Assembly (NCBI RefSeq): GCF_003206695.1
Contig: NZ_PZJN01000002.1
Span: 9,400 to 73,399, forward strand
Length of the DNA stretch: 64,000 bases
Direction: 5' to 3'
From: Salinicola halophyticus
Lineage (GTDB): Bacteria > Pseudomonadota > Gammaproteobacteria > Pseudomonadales > Halomonadaceae
Shown piece after piece: positions 18,197-25,709 of this stretch. The number at the start of each line of letters is the position of its first letter. Within the stretch, counting starts at the first letter, position 1. The position numbers and the translations under genes are program-made. The notes under the pieces are model-generated. The model did not search any database, was not told where the DNA came from, and saw nothing but the letters and a program-made list of their open reading frames with translations.

Positions 18197-19672
18197 ATGA
18201 ACGATCATCTGCTGCAACTCTCTCCCGAGCCCGTGTGGCGTCATTTTCGTACGCTCTGCAATACGCCGCGCTCCTCAGGTCACGAAGCGAAACTGGTCGA
18301 GATTCTGGAACGCTGGGCCGACGACAATGGTCTGACCCACGACCGCGACAGCTACGGTAATCTGCGGATCCGCCGAGCCGCGAGCCCCGGCTGCGAGTCG
18401 GTGCCCGGCGTGATCCTCCAGGGCCATCTCGACATGGTTACCCAGGCCAACAGCGATCACCCCCACGATTTCCTCAACGACCCGCTCGATACCTACGTCG
18501 AAGATGGCTGGCTGCATGCCCGCGGTACCACGCTCGGTGCCGACAACGGTCTCGGCGTGGCGGCGGCGCTGGCGATTCTGGAAGCGGATGATATCGACCA
18601 CGGCCCGATCGAGGCGCTGTTCACGCTGGAAGAAGAGACCTCGCTGCAGGGTGCGCTGTCGCTGGACGAAGGTTGGCTTGAAGGGCGCTACCTGCTCAAT
18701 CTCGATTCCGAGGATCGGGGCGAGGTCTACATCGGCTGCGCCGGCGGTGCCGATGTGGTCGTCGATGCCGATCTGCCGATGCGCGGATGCGACGAAGAAG
18801 AGGTGATGCGCAAGATCTCCCTGACCGGGCTGGTCGGCGGGCATTCCGGGGCGGATATCCACAAGGAGCGCGGCAACGCCAACCAGCTGCTGGTCCGTGC
18901 ACTGCGCGGGCTGAGCGATCTGGAAATTCGCCTGGTGGACTACCACGGCGGCACGCTGCGCAACGCCCTGCCTCGCGAGGCATTCGCCACCATCGTGGTC
19001 GACGAGCATCATTTGCCGGCCGTGGAAGAGACACTGACCACATTGCAGGCGCTCTATCGCGAAGAATTGGCGGGCGTGGACGACGGCGTGACGCTGTCGC
19101 TGTCACCTGCAGCGACCTCCTGCGAAGAGGCCGAAGCGCTGACCGATACCGCCACTCAGTTGCTGGTCGCCGCCCTGCACGCCGCGCCTCACGGCGTCGA
19201 CCGCATGAGCGTCGAAGTGCCGGGCGTGGTCGAGACCTCCAACAATCTCGGCGTCGTCTCGCTGGAGAACGGGCGTTTCCATCTCTGCGCGCTGGTACGT
19301 TCGCTGCGCGATAGCGCGACGCTCAACCTGGCCGACCGTTTCACCGCGCTGTTCGGCCTGATTGGCGCCCAGACGCGGGTCGAAAACGTCTATCCAGGCT
19401 GGACGCCGAGCGCCGACAGCACGCTGCTGACGCGCTTCCGTCGCTTGCATCGAGAAGAACTGGGCGAGGATCCGGCGGTCAAGGTGATCCACGCCGGGCT
19501 CGAGTGCGGCATCATCGGCGGCAAGTATCCGCAGCTGGAAATGATCTCCTTCGGCCCGGTGATTCGCGGCGCGCATTCACCGACCGAGCGCACCGAGCTT
19601 TCATCCGTCGAAGAGTTCTGGAAAGTCCTCAAGGCCCTAGTGGCGGATATAGCCTCCGGCAAGGCCGCCTGA
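18197..19672 (+). CDS. pepD: Aminoacyl-histidine dipeptidase (peptidase D)
   Basis: This cytosolic zinc metallopeptidase of family M20 cleaves Xaa-His dipeptides such as carnosine. The 491-residue length matches PepD (about 485). Zinc-site motifs are QGHLDMV, GADNGLG and the catalytic LEEETSLQGA. The dimerisation-domain segment GLVGGHSGADIH and the C-terminal GPVIRGAHSPTER motif carrying the last zinc ligand are also visible. The ATG at 18197 begins the conserved LSPEPVWRHF N-terminus; the in-frame ATG at 18110 would add an unsupported Arg-rich extension. The gene borders a low-GC islet on its 3' side. Confidence 0.93.
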   Translation: MNDHLLQLSPEPVWRHFRTLCNTPRSSGHEAKLVEILERWADDNGLTHDRDSYGNLRIRRAASPGCESVPGVILQGHLDMVTQANSDHPHDFLNDPLDTYVEDGWLHARGTTLGADNGLGVAAALAILEADDIDHGPIEALFTLEEETSLQGALSLDEGWLEGRYLLNLDSEDRGEVYIGCAGGADVVVDADLPMRGCDEEEVMRKISLTGLVGGHSGADIHKERGNANQLLVRALRGLSDLEIRLVDYHGGTLRNALPREAFATIVVDEHHLPAVEETLTTLQALYREELAGVDDGVTLSLSPAATSCEEAEALTDTATQLLVAALHAAPHGVDRMSVEVPGVVETSNNLGVVSLENGRFHLCALVRSLRDSATLNLADRFTALFGLIGAQTRVENVYPGWTPSADSTLLTRFRRLHREELGEDPAVKVIHAGLECGIIGGKYPQLEMISFGPVIRGAHSPTERTELSSVEEFWKVLKALVADIASGKAA

Positions 19673-19770
19673 AGCCGACCTGAAGCTAAACATGGCGAGC
19701 GGTTCTCTCGTAGCAATTCAAGAGACCGTTCGCCACGGGTGAAAGCCCATTCCCTCAAGCGCCTTCCTAG

Positions 19771-20045
19771 TATTACACGGTCATTTTCAGTAGCCATCGC
19801 ACCGAGGGAAACAATAGTTAAGGGGAAATGGAAGACGGGATGATTGAGTTGGTTTCAGCTCAATCTAGCTTCTTGGGTATGGAGTTCGTCCAGCGGATTT
19901 GGGCATCACTGTATCCTACTGGGGAAGCTGGGAGACCATTGCCAATTGGAAAAGAATGCAGAGCATCGAGAAGCTCAGCGACTTGCCACCAAAAAGTACT
20001 TTAACTTCGGGTTCGTGTTGCGAGATTAAAGCGAGAGTGCTGCAT
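19771..20045 (+). pseudogene. Degraded antibiotic biosynthesis monooxygenase (ABM) family gene
   Basis: Three reading frames together rebuild an ABM-type protein of about 95 codons. From 19774 one frame reads YTVIFSSHRTEGNNS, an in-frame TAA at the expected Tyr, then GEMEDGMIELVSAQSSFLGM. A second frame continues VRPADLGITVSYWGSWETIA up to NWK, a third continues KNAEHREAQRLATKKYF, and a shift back gives VARLKRE. The order and motifs (TEG..., FLG(V/M)E, ITVSYW, AEHxxAQ) match the family. The start codon is also gone. At least three frameshifts and one nonsense change make it a clear relic. It lies in the low-GC islet before the HigBA pair. Confidence 0.8.
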
Positions 20046-20068
20046 TTAAACAGTCAATAAGGATGCGT

Positions 20069-20362
20069 ATGGCGATCAATTACATCATCTATGCTCTAGG
20101 TATGAAGGGTCAAGTGATTGACAGGGTATTCGTTCCTTACCGGGAGAGAGACGGTGGTTTTCCCATTTTCTCTGAAGAGCTTTACCGGAAAAACGGAAGC
20201 GACAGGATCCAGAAAGCGGAGAACAAAGTTTCCGGAATCATCGAGGTTGCCGAAGCAATTCACTACATGCGGCAGGGTGGTTATCGCTGGAGACTCAAGG
20301 AGTATGAGACTGGGCAATCCAACATTTTCAAACCCGAGCATCTTGTGGTACACGAGCTATGA
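20069..20362 (+). CDS. Orphan hypothetical protein in the HigBA islet
   Basis: This 97-residue protein is of no family I recognise. It is rich in charged and aromatic residues, with no signal peptide or membrane span. AAGGATGCGT before ATG 20069 offers a ribosome-binding site; an ATG at 20063 lies on top of that site. Codon use is AT-richer than in neighbours, consistent with the islet being imported. It lies 111 bases upstream of the higB start, on the same strand. It could be a real accessory gene or the remains of one. Confidence 0.45.
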   Translation: MAINYIIYALGMKGQVIDRVFVPYRERDGGFPIFSEELYRKNGSDRIQKAENKVSGIIEVAEAIHYMRQGGYRWRLKEYETGQSNIFKPEHLVVHEL

Positions 20363-20438
20363 GTTTGAATAAGGTGGGCACCGCGACGCCAAGCCGCAGT
20401 ACTTCGTTGGCGCGCATTACTACTGGCTTTTGTGCGAA

Positions 20439-20467
20439 TTGACACCTGATACGTTGCAGGGTACATT
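20439..20467 (+). promoter_or_regulatory. Strong sigma-70-type promoter for higBA
   Basis: A perfect -35 hexamer TTGACA (20439-20444) is followed by a 17-base spacer and TACATT (20462-20467). Transcription would begin about 7 bases after the -10, at or next to the higB ATG at 20474, so the toxin message may be leaderless. Confidence 0.7.
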
Positions 20468-20473
20468 TAGGGC

Positions 20474-20752
20474 ATGATCAGAAGCTTCAAACACAAGGGC
20501 TTGGCCAAATTCTTCGAGTCCGGTAGTACCGCAGGGATCCAGGCTGCCCATGCAAAGAGGCTTCGGCTTATTCTCGGTAGGCTCAATGCGGCGACAGGCG
20601 CCGAAGATATGGATTTGCCGGGCCTTCGACTCCACAAGCTTTCCGGTAATCGGACTGATGTTTGGTCGGTGACGGTAAGCGGAAACTGGCGCGTGACGTT
20701 CCGGTTTGAAGATGGAGACGCCGAGATAGTGAACTATGAAGATTATCACTGA
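20474..20752 (+). CDS. higB: HigB-type RelE-superfamily mRNA interferase toxin
   Basis: The 92-residue protein has the HigB signature: MIRSFKHKGLAKFFE at the N-terminus, ...GIQAAHAKRL, LPGLRLHKLSGNR, the WSVTVSGNWRVTFRF core strand with catalytic-type Arg, and a terminal NYEDYH. HigB cleaves mRNA on translating ribosomes and is held in check by HigA. Toxin-first gene order is typical of this type II system. The antitoxin gene follows after a 9-base gap. A consensus promoter ends only six bases before the ATG. It lies in a low-GC islet between housekeeping genes, so horizontal acquisition is likely. Confidence 0.92.
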   Translation: MIRSFKHKGLAKFFESGSTAGIQAAHAKRLRLILGRLNAATGAEDMDLPGLRLHKLSGNRTDVWSVTVSGNWRVTFRFEDGDAEIVNYEDYH

Positions 20753-20761
20753 GGTGCTCTT

Positions 20762-21049
20762 ATGTTGATGCACAACCCGCCCCACCCAGGTGAAGTCATA
20801 CGAGAGCTTTGTCTGGAACCCCTTGGCCTATCAGTAACCGCAGCTGCGGAAGCGCTAGGCGTAACCCGAAAAACGTTAAGTGCCGTTCTGAATGGAAAGG
20901 CCGGCATTAGTCCGGAAATGGCGATCCGGCTTTCTATTGCTTTTAATACCTCGTCAGAGAGCTGGCTAATCCAACAGTCTCAATATGAGCTTTGGCATGC
21001 CGAGCAGCATCGAAAAGATCTTAGAGTCAAGAGGCTAGTTGCCGCATAG
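20762..21049 (+). CDS. higA: HigA-type antitoxin, XRE family
   Basis: This 95-residue antitoxin and autorepressor begins with the family's [10 protein letters not shown] segment. It has an XRE helix-turn-helix ([34 protein letters not shown], about residues 24-57) and a C-terminal helical part ending in LRVKRLVAA. It should neutralise HigB and repress the promoter at 20439-20467. ATG 20762 and a second ATG two codons later are both possible starts. Intact pairing with HigB suggests the module is functional. Confidence 0.92.
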   Translation: MLMHNPPHPGEVIRELCLEPLGLSVTAAAEALGVTRKTLSAVLNGKAGISPEMAIRLSIAFNTSSESWLIQQSQYELWHAEQHRKDLRVKRLVAA

Positions 21050-21208
21050 GAAAGCGATATCACCAAGTCTCGCGCCGTTTATGGCGCGTTAACTCGCATC
21101 AATTCATTTCCATAGACCAGACGCCCAGCAGTTGGGCTGGCCCCATTGTCTGCAAAAGGCGTTAATTCAGGGGCGGTAGTAAAGGCGGTGACAGCCGCTT
21201 ATCGGTTG

Positions 21209-22513
21209 TCATTCTCCCCGCTGTTGGCGCGTGTCCTCGCGTACCGCCTCGCAACCTTGCTCAGAGATATATCCCTTCGAGAGCGCGTGCTCCGCCATGC
21301 TGACGCTGTCGTGGGCCAGTATCAGCTCGCACCCTGCCTGCTTGACCTCGTTGGCCAGCGCTTCGATCGCGGCATCTCGTTCCGGGTCGTTGTCGACCTT
21401 GCGAATGTAGATGGCGCGTACACGATCCGGGTGCGCCTTGACGATTTCGGCGTAGACCTCGGGATCCCGCTGGCCGCTGTCGCCGATGAGGATGAACGGC
21501 AGCGTATCGTAGAGCGCCAGCATGTTGTTGATCACATCGGACTTGTGGTCCTGTGCCTTGCGTGGCCAAGGGCGCTTCAGCGTCATGCCCCATTCGCGCA
21601 GGAACAGGATCGGCCCGACCGGAATATTGTTCATGTTGAAGAAAGTCTCGAGCACTTCGTAGATGGCCCATGGCCCCCGCGATACGTAGAGCATGGGGCG
21701 CTTGCGATTCTCTTCGGCGCCACCGTAGAGCGCGCGATACAGGGCGGAGACGCCGGGAAAGGCCGTGCGTCGATCGGCCTTTTCCATGAACAGCCGATAG
21801 AGCATCTTCAGCTTGTTGGCGACACCGGTGTACATCACGGTGTCGTCGATATCGCTGATCACGATCAGGTCGGTGCTGGCCGGTGGAATATAGATTTCGG
21901 TTTCGGTGCTGATGGCGTCGTCTTCCGAGACCACCTGCAGCTTGACCGTATGCCAGATCGCGTCGGCGGGAAGCGTGTGGGTGATATCGACATGGGCGTG
22001 GAAATAGCCGTCACGGTCGGTGGTGACGGTGGCGTGAGTCGCGCCCATCCGGATATCGACGCGGGCATCTCTGACACCGTGCCTGACGACGCGGCGGGCG
22101 ACATCGACCAGGTCGCTGGCGACACCGCCTTGCTTCCAGCCCGCCAACCGGCCGGGTTGCCGAAACACGCGACCCATGATGAAGGCTTCCGAATGCGAGC
22201 CATAGCCGCGATACGGGTGCACGATGACGCCGCCTTCACCCTTGTCTCCCCGCATGGGGCGGATGAAGATTCGAACCAGTTTCTTGGTGAAATGGACGAG
22301 CTTGGCAACGAACAGCCGGGGCAGCGAATTCGATTCCGAAGCGGAATCGGCGCTGAAACGCTCGTGGGATCGCTCTCTGGAACGGCTTCCGGAGCTGTCA
22401 CCGCCAGCACTGCTACCGGCGCTTTCACCAGAATTGCCACCAGAACTGTCGCTTGAACTATTGGCAGAGGTGTCGGCGGAAATGTCGGAAGAGTGGGGCA
22501 CGATGAGAGGCAA
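21209..22513 (-). CDS. App1-like phosphatidate phosphatase (DUF2183) with Ser-rich N-terminus
   Basis: The C-terminal two thirds carry a HAD-type phosphatase fold: DIDDTVMYTG at residues 221-230 with the nucleophilic Asp pair, LYVSRGPW as motif II, and ILIGDSGQRDPEVY as motif III/IV. This matches App1/DUF2183 proteins, which dephosphorylate phosphatidate in yeast; the bacterial substrate is unproven. Residues 9-62 form a Ser/Gly/Glu-rich low-complexity stretch encoded by short imperfect repeats, seemingly a disordered extension. The TTG at 22513 is the first possible start and has no good ribosome-binding site, so the true start may lie inside the low-complexity segment. Confidence 0.82.
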   Translation of the reverse strand: MPLIVPHSSDISADTSANSSSDSSGGNSGESAGSSAGGDSSGSRSRERSHERFSADSASESNSLPRLFVAKLVHFTKKLVRIFIRPMRGDKGEGGVIVHPYRGYGSHSEAFIMGRVFRQPGRLAGWKQGGVASDLVDVARRVVRHGVRDARVDIRMGATHATVTTDRDGYFHAHVDITHTLPADAIWHTVKLQVVSEDDAISTETEIYIPPASTDLIVISDIDDTVMYTGVANKLKMLYRLFMEKADRRTAFPGVSALYRALYGGAEENRKRPMLYVSRGPWAIYEVLETFFNMNNIPVGPILFLREWGMTLKRPWPRKAQDHKSDVINNMLALYDTLPFILIGDSGQRDPEVYAEIVKAHPDRVRAIYIRKVDNDPERDAAIEALANEVKQAGCELILAHDSVSMAEHALSKGYISEQGCEAVREDTRQQRGE

Positions 22514-22605
22514 TCCTAGGTTTGGTTAACCGTGAGTATGGGAACTCGGGGGCCATCGTGCAAAGTCTGACGGAGAATCGGGCAAAATGAGGGAGCCTGA
22601 CGCAA

Positions 22606-22631
22606 GAACGCCCACCAAAAGGCGGGCGTTC
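22606..22631. terminator. Hairpin downstream of the PfpI-family gene
   Basis: Arms GAACGCCCACC and GGCGGGCGTTC pair with one mismatch around a loop of four A. It lies 23 bases after the stop of the minus-strand PfpI gene. The T tract after it on the minus strand is weak, so termination efficiency is uncertain. Confidence 0.55.
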
Positions 22632-22653
22632 GTTCAGCCATGTCCGAAGACGA

Positions 22654-23217
22654 TCAGGCGTGCTGTTTGCTGTGACGCCCTTCGGCCAGCTCTTCCAGCA
22701 GCTTGGCATTGAAGTCGTCGAGATCCTTCGGCGTGCGGCTGGTGACCAGGCCGCTGTCGACCACGACGGATTCGTCGACCCAGGCAGCACCGGCGTTCTT
22801 CAGATCCTGCGCGACTGACGGCACCGAGGTCATCTTGCGACCCTTGACGACTTCGGCGTTGATCAGGATCCACGGCGCGTGGCAGATCGCGGCGACCGGC
22901 TTGCCGGCTTCGAAGAAGGCCTTGACGAAGCTGAGCGCGGTGTCGTTCAGGCGCAGAGTGTCCGGATTGAACAGGCCACCGGGCAGTACCAGCGCGTGAT
23001 AGTCGGCGGCGCTGACGTCGCTGAGACTCTTGTCGGCTTCGTAGGTGTCGCCCCAGTCCGTTTCGGCCCAGGCGCGGATGCCCTTGCCGTCCGGCGTGAT
23101 CACGTGGGTTTCGACACCCTGACTTTGCAGCGCGGCGCGCGGTGCGGAGAGTTCGGATTCCTCGAAGCCATCGGCGGCGAGAATTGCGACACGTTTGCCA
23201 TTGAGTTGCTGAGCCAT
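22654..23217 (-). CDS. PfpI/YhbO-type DJ-1 superfamily deglycase or protease
   Basis: This 187-residue cytosolic protein belongs to the class I glutamine-amidotransferase-like fold. The nucleophile is Cys112 in AAICHAPWIL with the adjacent His113, and the acidic partner is Glu20 in DGFEESEL. LVTSRTPKDLDDFN near the C-terminus is typical of the YhbO/PfpI branch. Members repair glycated protein and nucleotides or degrade reactive carbonyls. This would complement the aldehyde-oxidising enzymes nearby, which is inference. AGGAGG five bases before ATG 23217 fixes the start; longer in-frame starts upstream are unsupported. Confidence 0.9.
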   Translation of the reverse strand: MAQQLNGKRVAILAADGFEESELSAPRAALQSQGVETHVITPDGKGIRAWAETDWGDTYEADKSLSDVSAADYHALVLPGGLFNPDTLRLNDTALSFVKAFFEAGKPVAAICHAPWILINAEVVKGRKMTSVPSVAQDLKNAGAAWVDESVVVDSGLVTSRTPKDLDDFNAKLLEELAEGRHSKQHA

Positions 23218-23475
23218 CTTGACCTCCTGGTCCTGGTAAATCGGCTCGATAAATCGGCTGGATATATCGGCTGATGTTTCCCTCAATCACAAGCCCATGG
23301 GCCGTCCCGGTCCATGTCTCGGCTTACTCCTAAAGTTTGGGATAGTCTGAATAAAGTTCAAGGGAAAATCGGGGCTTTCGATGCCATGGCTTGCGCTGGG
23401 TCAATAACTTGCGGATGGTGGCGCCGCAATGGCGTCGAGGTCAGAAGAAGGCAAAGCGATGAGTAAGGCGAAACG

Positions 23476-24975
23476 ATGAATGTAGCGGGGGAGTGGCTGT
23501 CGGGCGGCGGTCTTGTCATGGTGTCGCTGCTCGGGTTGATGGTAGTGGTGTTGGGCGTCGGTCTGCTGTGGCAGCGGCAGCGCTGCATGAGCGAGAGGGA
23601 AACGCTCCAGTCCCGTTTGCAGGCCAGCGAGGCTCAGTGCCTGCGCCTGGAGCACGAGCTGGCCCAGAGCGACAGCCAGCAGGACGATCTTCGCGAGCGT
23701 CAGGCCCAACTTCAGCAGCAGTTGGTCGCCCGCGAACAGCAGCTCGAGGCGCTCAATGAACGTCTGGCCACGCTGCGTGAGCAGTACGGTCGGTTGGAGA
23801 CCCGCCACGAGCAGCAGCAGAACCAGCATGCCGAACAGCTTCAACTACTCGAGCAGGCGAAAACGCGGCTGGGCCACGAGTTCGAATCGCTTGCCGGGCG
23901 CATTTTCGACGAGCGCCAGCGCGCCTACAGCGCACAGAGCCGGGATAGTCTGGAGGCGCTGCTGAAGCCGTTTCGCGAGCAGGTCAGCGGCTTTCGTCAG
24001 CGTCTTGAAGAGATCCACGGTCAGGAAGTGCGCGAACGCACCACGCTCAAGGTGCAGATCGATCAACTCGCTTCGCTCAACCGCCAGATCACCGAAGAAG
24101 CCGCCAATCTCACCCGCGCCCTGAAGGGCGACAAGAAGATGCAGGGCAACTGGGGCGAGATGATGCTGGAGTCGGTGCTGGAACGCTCCGGTCTGCGGCG
24201 GGATATCGAATACCGCCGCGAGGTCTCGATCGACGGCGAGCACGGGCGTCAGCGTCCGGATGCGATCATCTATCTGCCGGACGACAAGCATCTGATCGTC
24301 GATGCCAAGGTCTCGCTCAACGCCTATGTGCGCTACGTCAACGCCGAAGACGAGGTCGAGCGCGAGCAGGCGCTACGTGCGCATGCGCAGGCGGTGAGAA
24401 GCCATATCGAGTCGCTTTCCGGGCGTGACTATCCGCAGCTGCCGGGACTGCGCTCGCCGGATTTCGTGTTCCTGTTCATGCCGGTGGAGCCAGCCTTTGC
24501 GGTCGCCTTCCAGCATGACGAAAGCCTGTTTCAGGACGCATTTTCCCGCGACATCATCGTGGTCACGCCGACCACGCTGCTGGCCAGCCTGCGCACCGTG
24601 GCGAGCCTGTGGAATCTCGAGCGCCAGAACGAGAACGCGCGGCATATCGCCGAGCGTGCCGGCAAGCTGCTCGACAAGTTCCAGGGGTTCGTTTCGAGTC
24701 TCGAGGATGTGGGCCGGCATCTGGGGCGGGCGCAGGGCAGTTACGATCAGGCGATGGGGCGGCTGTCGACCGGCCAGGGCAGCCTGGTCGGCCAGGCGCT
24801 GGCGCTCAACAAGCTGGGCGTTCGGATGAAGCGCGATCTACCGGCGCATCTGACTCGCGATGCCGAGGACGATATCGACAACGAGCCGGGCGAACCGGAA
24901 GACGACGACGAATCAAGGCAGGTCGAGGATTCCAGCCGTGATCCCCGGTCGTCTGATGATGGCCCGGCCTCGTAA
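23476..24975 (+). CDS. rmuC: DNA recombination protein RmuC
   Basis: The 499-residue protein has one N-terminal membrane anchor (about residues 12-34) and a long Gln/Glu-rich coiled coil (about 40-150). The conserved RmuC nuclease-like domain contains GNWGEMMLESVLERSGL, RPDAIIYLPDDKHLIVDAKVSL, and FVFLFMPVEPAFAVA. The D...D-x-K pattern (DAKVSL) is the PD-(D/E)XK-type core. RmuC limits inversions at short inverted repeats in E. coli, which is of interest given the many tandem arrays in this window, though no link is shown. An acidic tail (DIDNEPGEPEDDDE) ends the protein. Confidence 0.93.
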   Translation: MNVAGEWLSGGGLVMVSLLGLMVVVLGVGLLWQRQRCMSERETLQSRLQASEAQCLRLEHELAQSDSQQDDLRERQAQLQQQLVAREQQLEALNERLATLREQYGRLETRHEQQQNQHAEQLQLLEQAKTRLGHEFESLAGRIFDERQRAYSAQSRDSLEALLKPFREQVSGFRQRLEEIHGQEVRERTTLKVQIDQLASLNRQITEEAANLTRALKGDKKMQGNWGEMMLESVLERSGLRRDIEYRREVSIDGEHGRQRPDAIIYLPDDKHLIVDAKVSLNAYVRYVNAEDEVEREQALRAHAQAVRSHIESLSGRDYPQLPGLRSPDFVFLFMPVEPAFAVAFQHDESLFQDAFSRDIIVVTPTTLLASLRTVASLWNLERQNENARHIAERAGKLLDKFQGFVSSLEDVGRHLGRAQGSYDQAMGRLSTGQGSLVGQALALNKLGVRMKRDLPAHLTRDAEDDIDNEPGEPEDDDESRQVEDSSRDPRSSDDGPAS

Positions 24976-24980
24976 ACGCA

Positions 24981-25006
24981 GACCGCCGCCCGGGTGGGCG
25001 GCGGTC
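24981..25006. terminator. GC-rich hairpin between rmuC and dps
   Basis: GACCGCCGCCC and GGGCGGCGGTC form a near-perfect 11-bp stem around a four-base loop between convergent genes. Neither side has a run of T, so it may be a weak or rho-assisted stop. Confidence 0.5.
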
Positions 25007-25037
25007 ATCGACAGCGATCGGTTCGCGCGGGAGAGGT

Positions 25038-25517
25038 TCAACCCAGGTAGGCGTTGAGCATCCACACGGTCTTTTCCTGCTCGCGGATGTAGTCGCTGGC
25101 CAGAGAGGCGGTGCCTTCGTCATCGGCATCGCTGGCCTGGGAGAGCAGCTCGCGCTGGAGCTCGATCAGGACCTGAAAACCTTCCACCAGCCCGCGCACG
25201 CACTGCTTGCCGTCGGCAACCTGCTTGTCTTCCTGGATCTGGGAGATCTTGGCGTAGTCGCTGTAGGCATGCAGCGGCTGGTAGCCCAGGGTCAGAATGC
25301 GTTCGGCGACTTCGTCGACCTTGGTCAGCAGATCGGTGTAGATCTCCTCGAACTTGGCGTGAAGCTCGAAGAACTGCTCGCCCTTGACGTTCCAGTGATA
25401 GCCGCGGGTGTTCATATAGAACACCTGATAGTTGGCCAGCAATCCGTTGAGTCGCTCCGCGAGCTGCTGGGCGCTGGACGCGTGCAAACCTATCGCATTG
25501 GTATCGGTATCGGACAT
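25038..25517 (-). CDS. dps: Dps family DNA-protecting ferritin-like protein
   Basis: The 159-residue ferritin-like protein stores iron using H2O2 and shields DNA. The ferroxidase site signature is present: YHWNVKGEQFFELHAKFEEIY (His in the first helix, then Asp/Glu in the second, residues about 40-60), with KVDEVAERILTLG following. A strong AGGAG site lies before the ATG. A sequence matching three of four OxyR quarter-sites lies 69-94 bases upstream of the ATG, in line with peroxide induction. The gene converges on rmuC. Confidence 0.92.
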   Translation of the reverse strand: MSDTDTNAIGLHASSAQQLAERLNGLLANYQVFYMNTRGYHWNVKGEQFFELHAKFEEIYTDLLTKVDEVAERILTLGYQPLHAYSDYAKISQIQEDKQVADGKQCVRGLVEGFQVLIELQRELLSQASDADDEGTASLASDYIREQEKTVWMLNAYLG

Positions 25518-25585
25518 GGTATCTCTCCTGGAAAGTGATGGTGAGAGTGTAACCGGGCGCTCTCCGGAGACCCATCCAAGTGTCG

Positions 25586-25611
25586 GTATGGCTTGGATAG
25601 CGTCGTTCTAT
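25586..25611 (-). promoter_or_regulatory. Candidate OxyR binding site upstream of dps
   Basis: Plus-strand bases read GTAT-N7-ATAG-N7-CTAT. The OxyR consensus is ATAG-N7-CTAT-N7-ATAG-N7-CTAT on either strand, so two quarter-sites are perfect, a third matches three of four bases, and both spacings are exact. Its place upstream of dps agrees with OxyR-activated dps promoters in other gammaproteobacteria. Confidence 0.65.
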
Positions 25612-25709
25612 CAGGATGTTAAGCGCGTTTCGAAGCGTGTTTCGTACCCATGTATGTCAGGGCAACATGACCAAAAGACAAGTCTCGCGTGAGTTCGTCC
25701 CAGGGTGCG

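Noticed and set aside
20370-20473. A GC-richer coding-like fragment (reading DAKPQYFVGAHYYWLLCEL) between the orphan ORF and higB
   Set aside because: It has no start codon, overlaps the higBA promoter, and cannot be tied to a family; at most it is a gene-end remnant.
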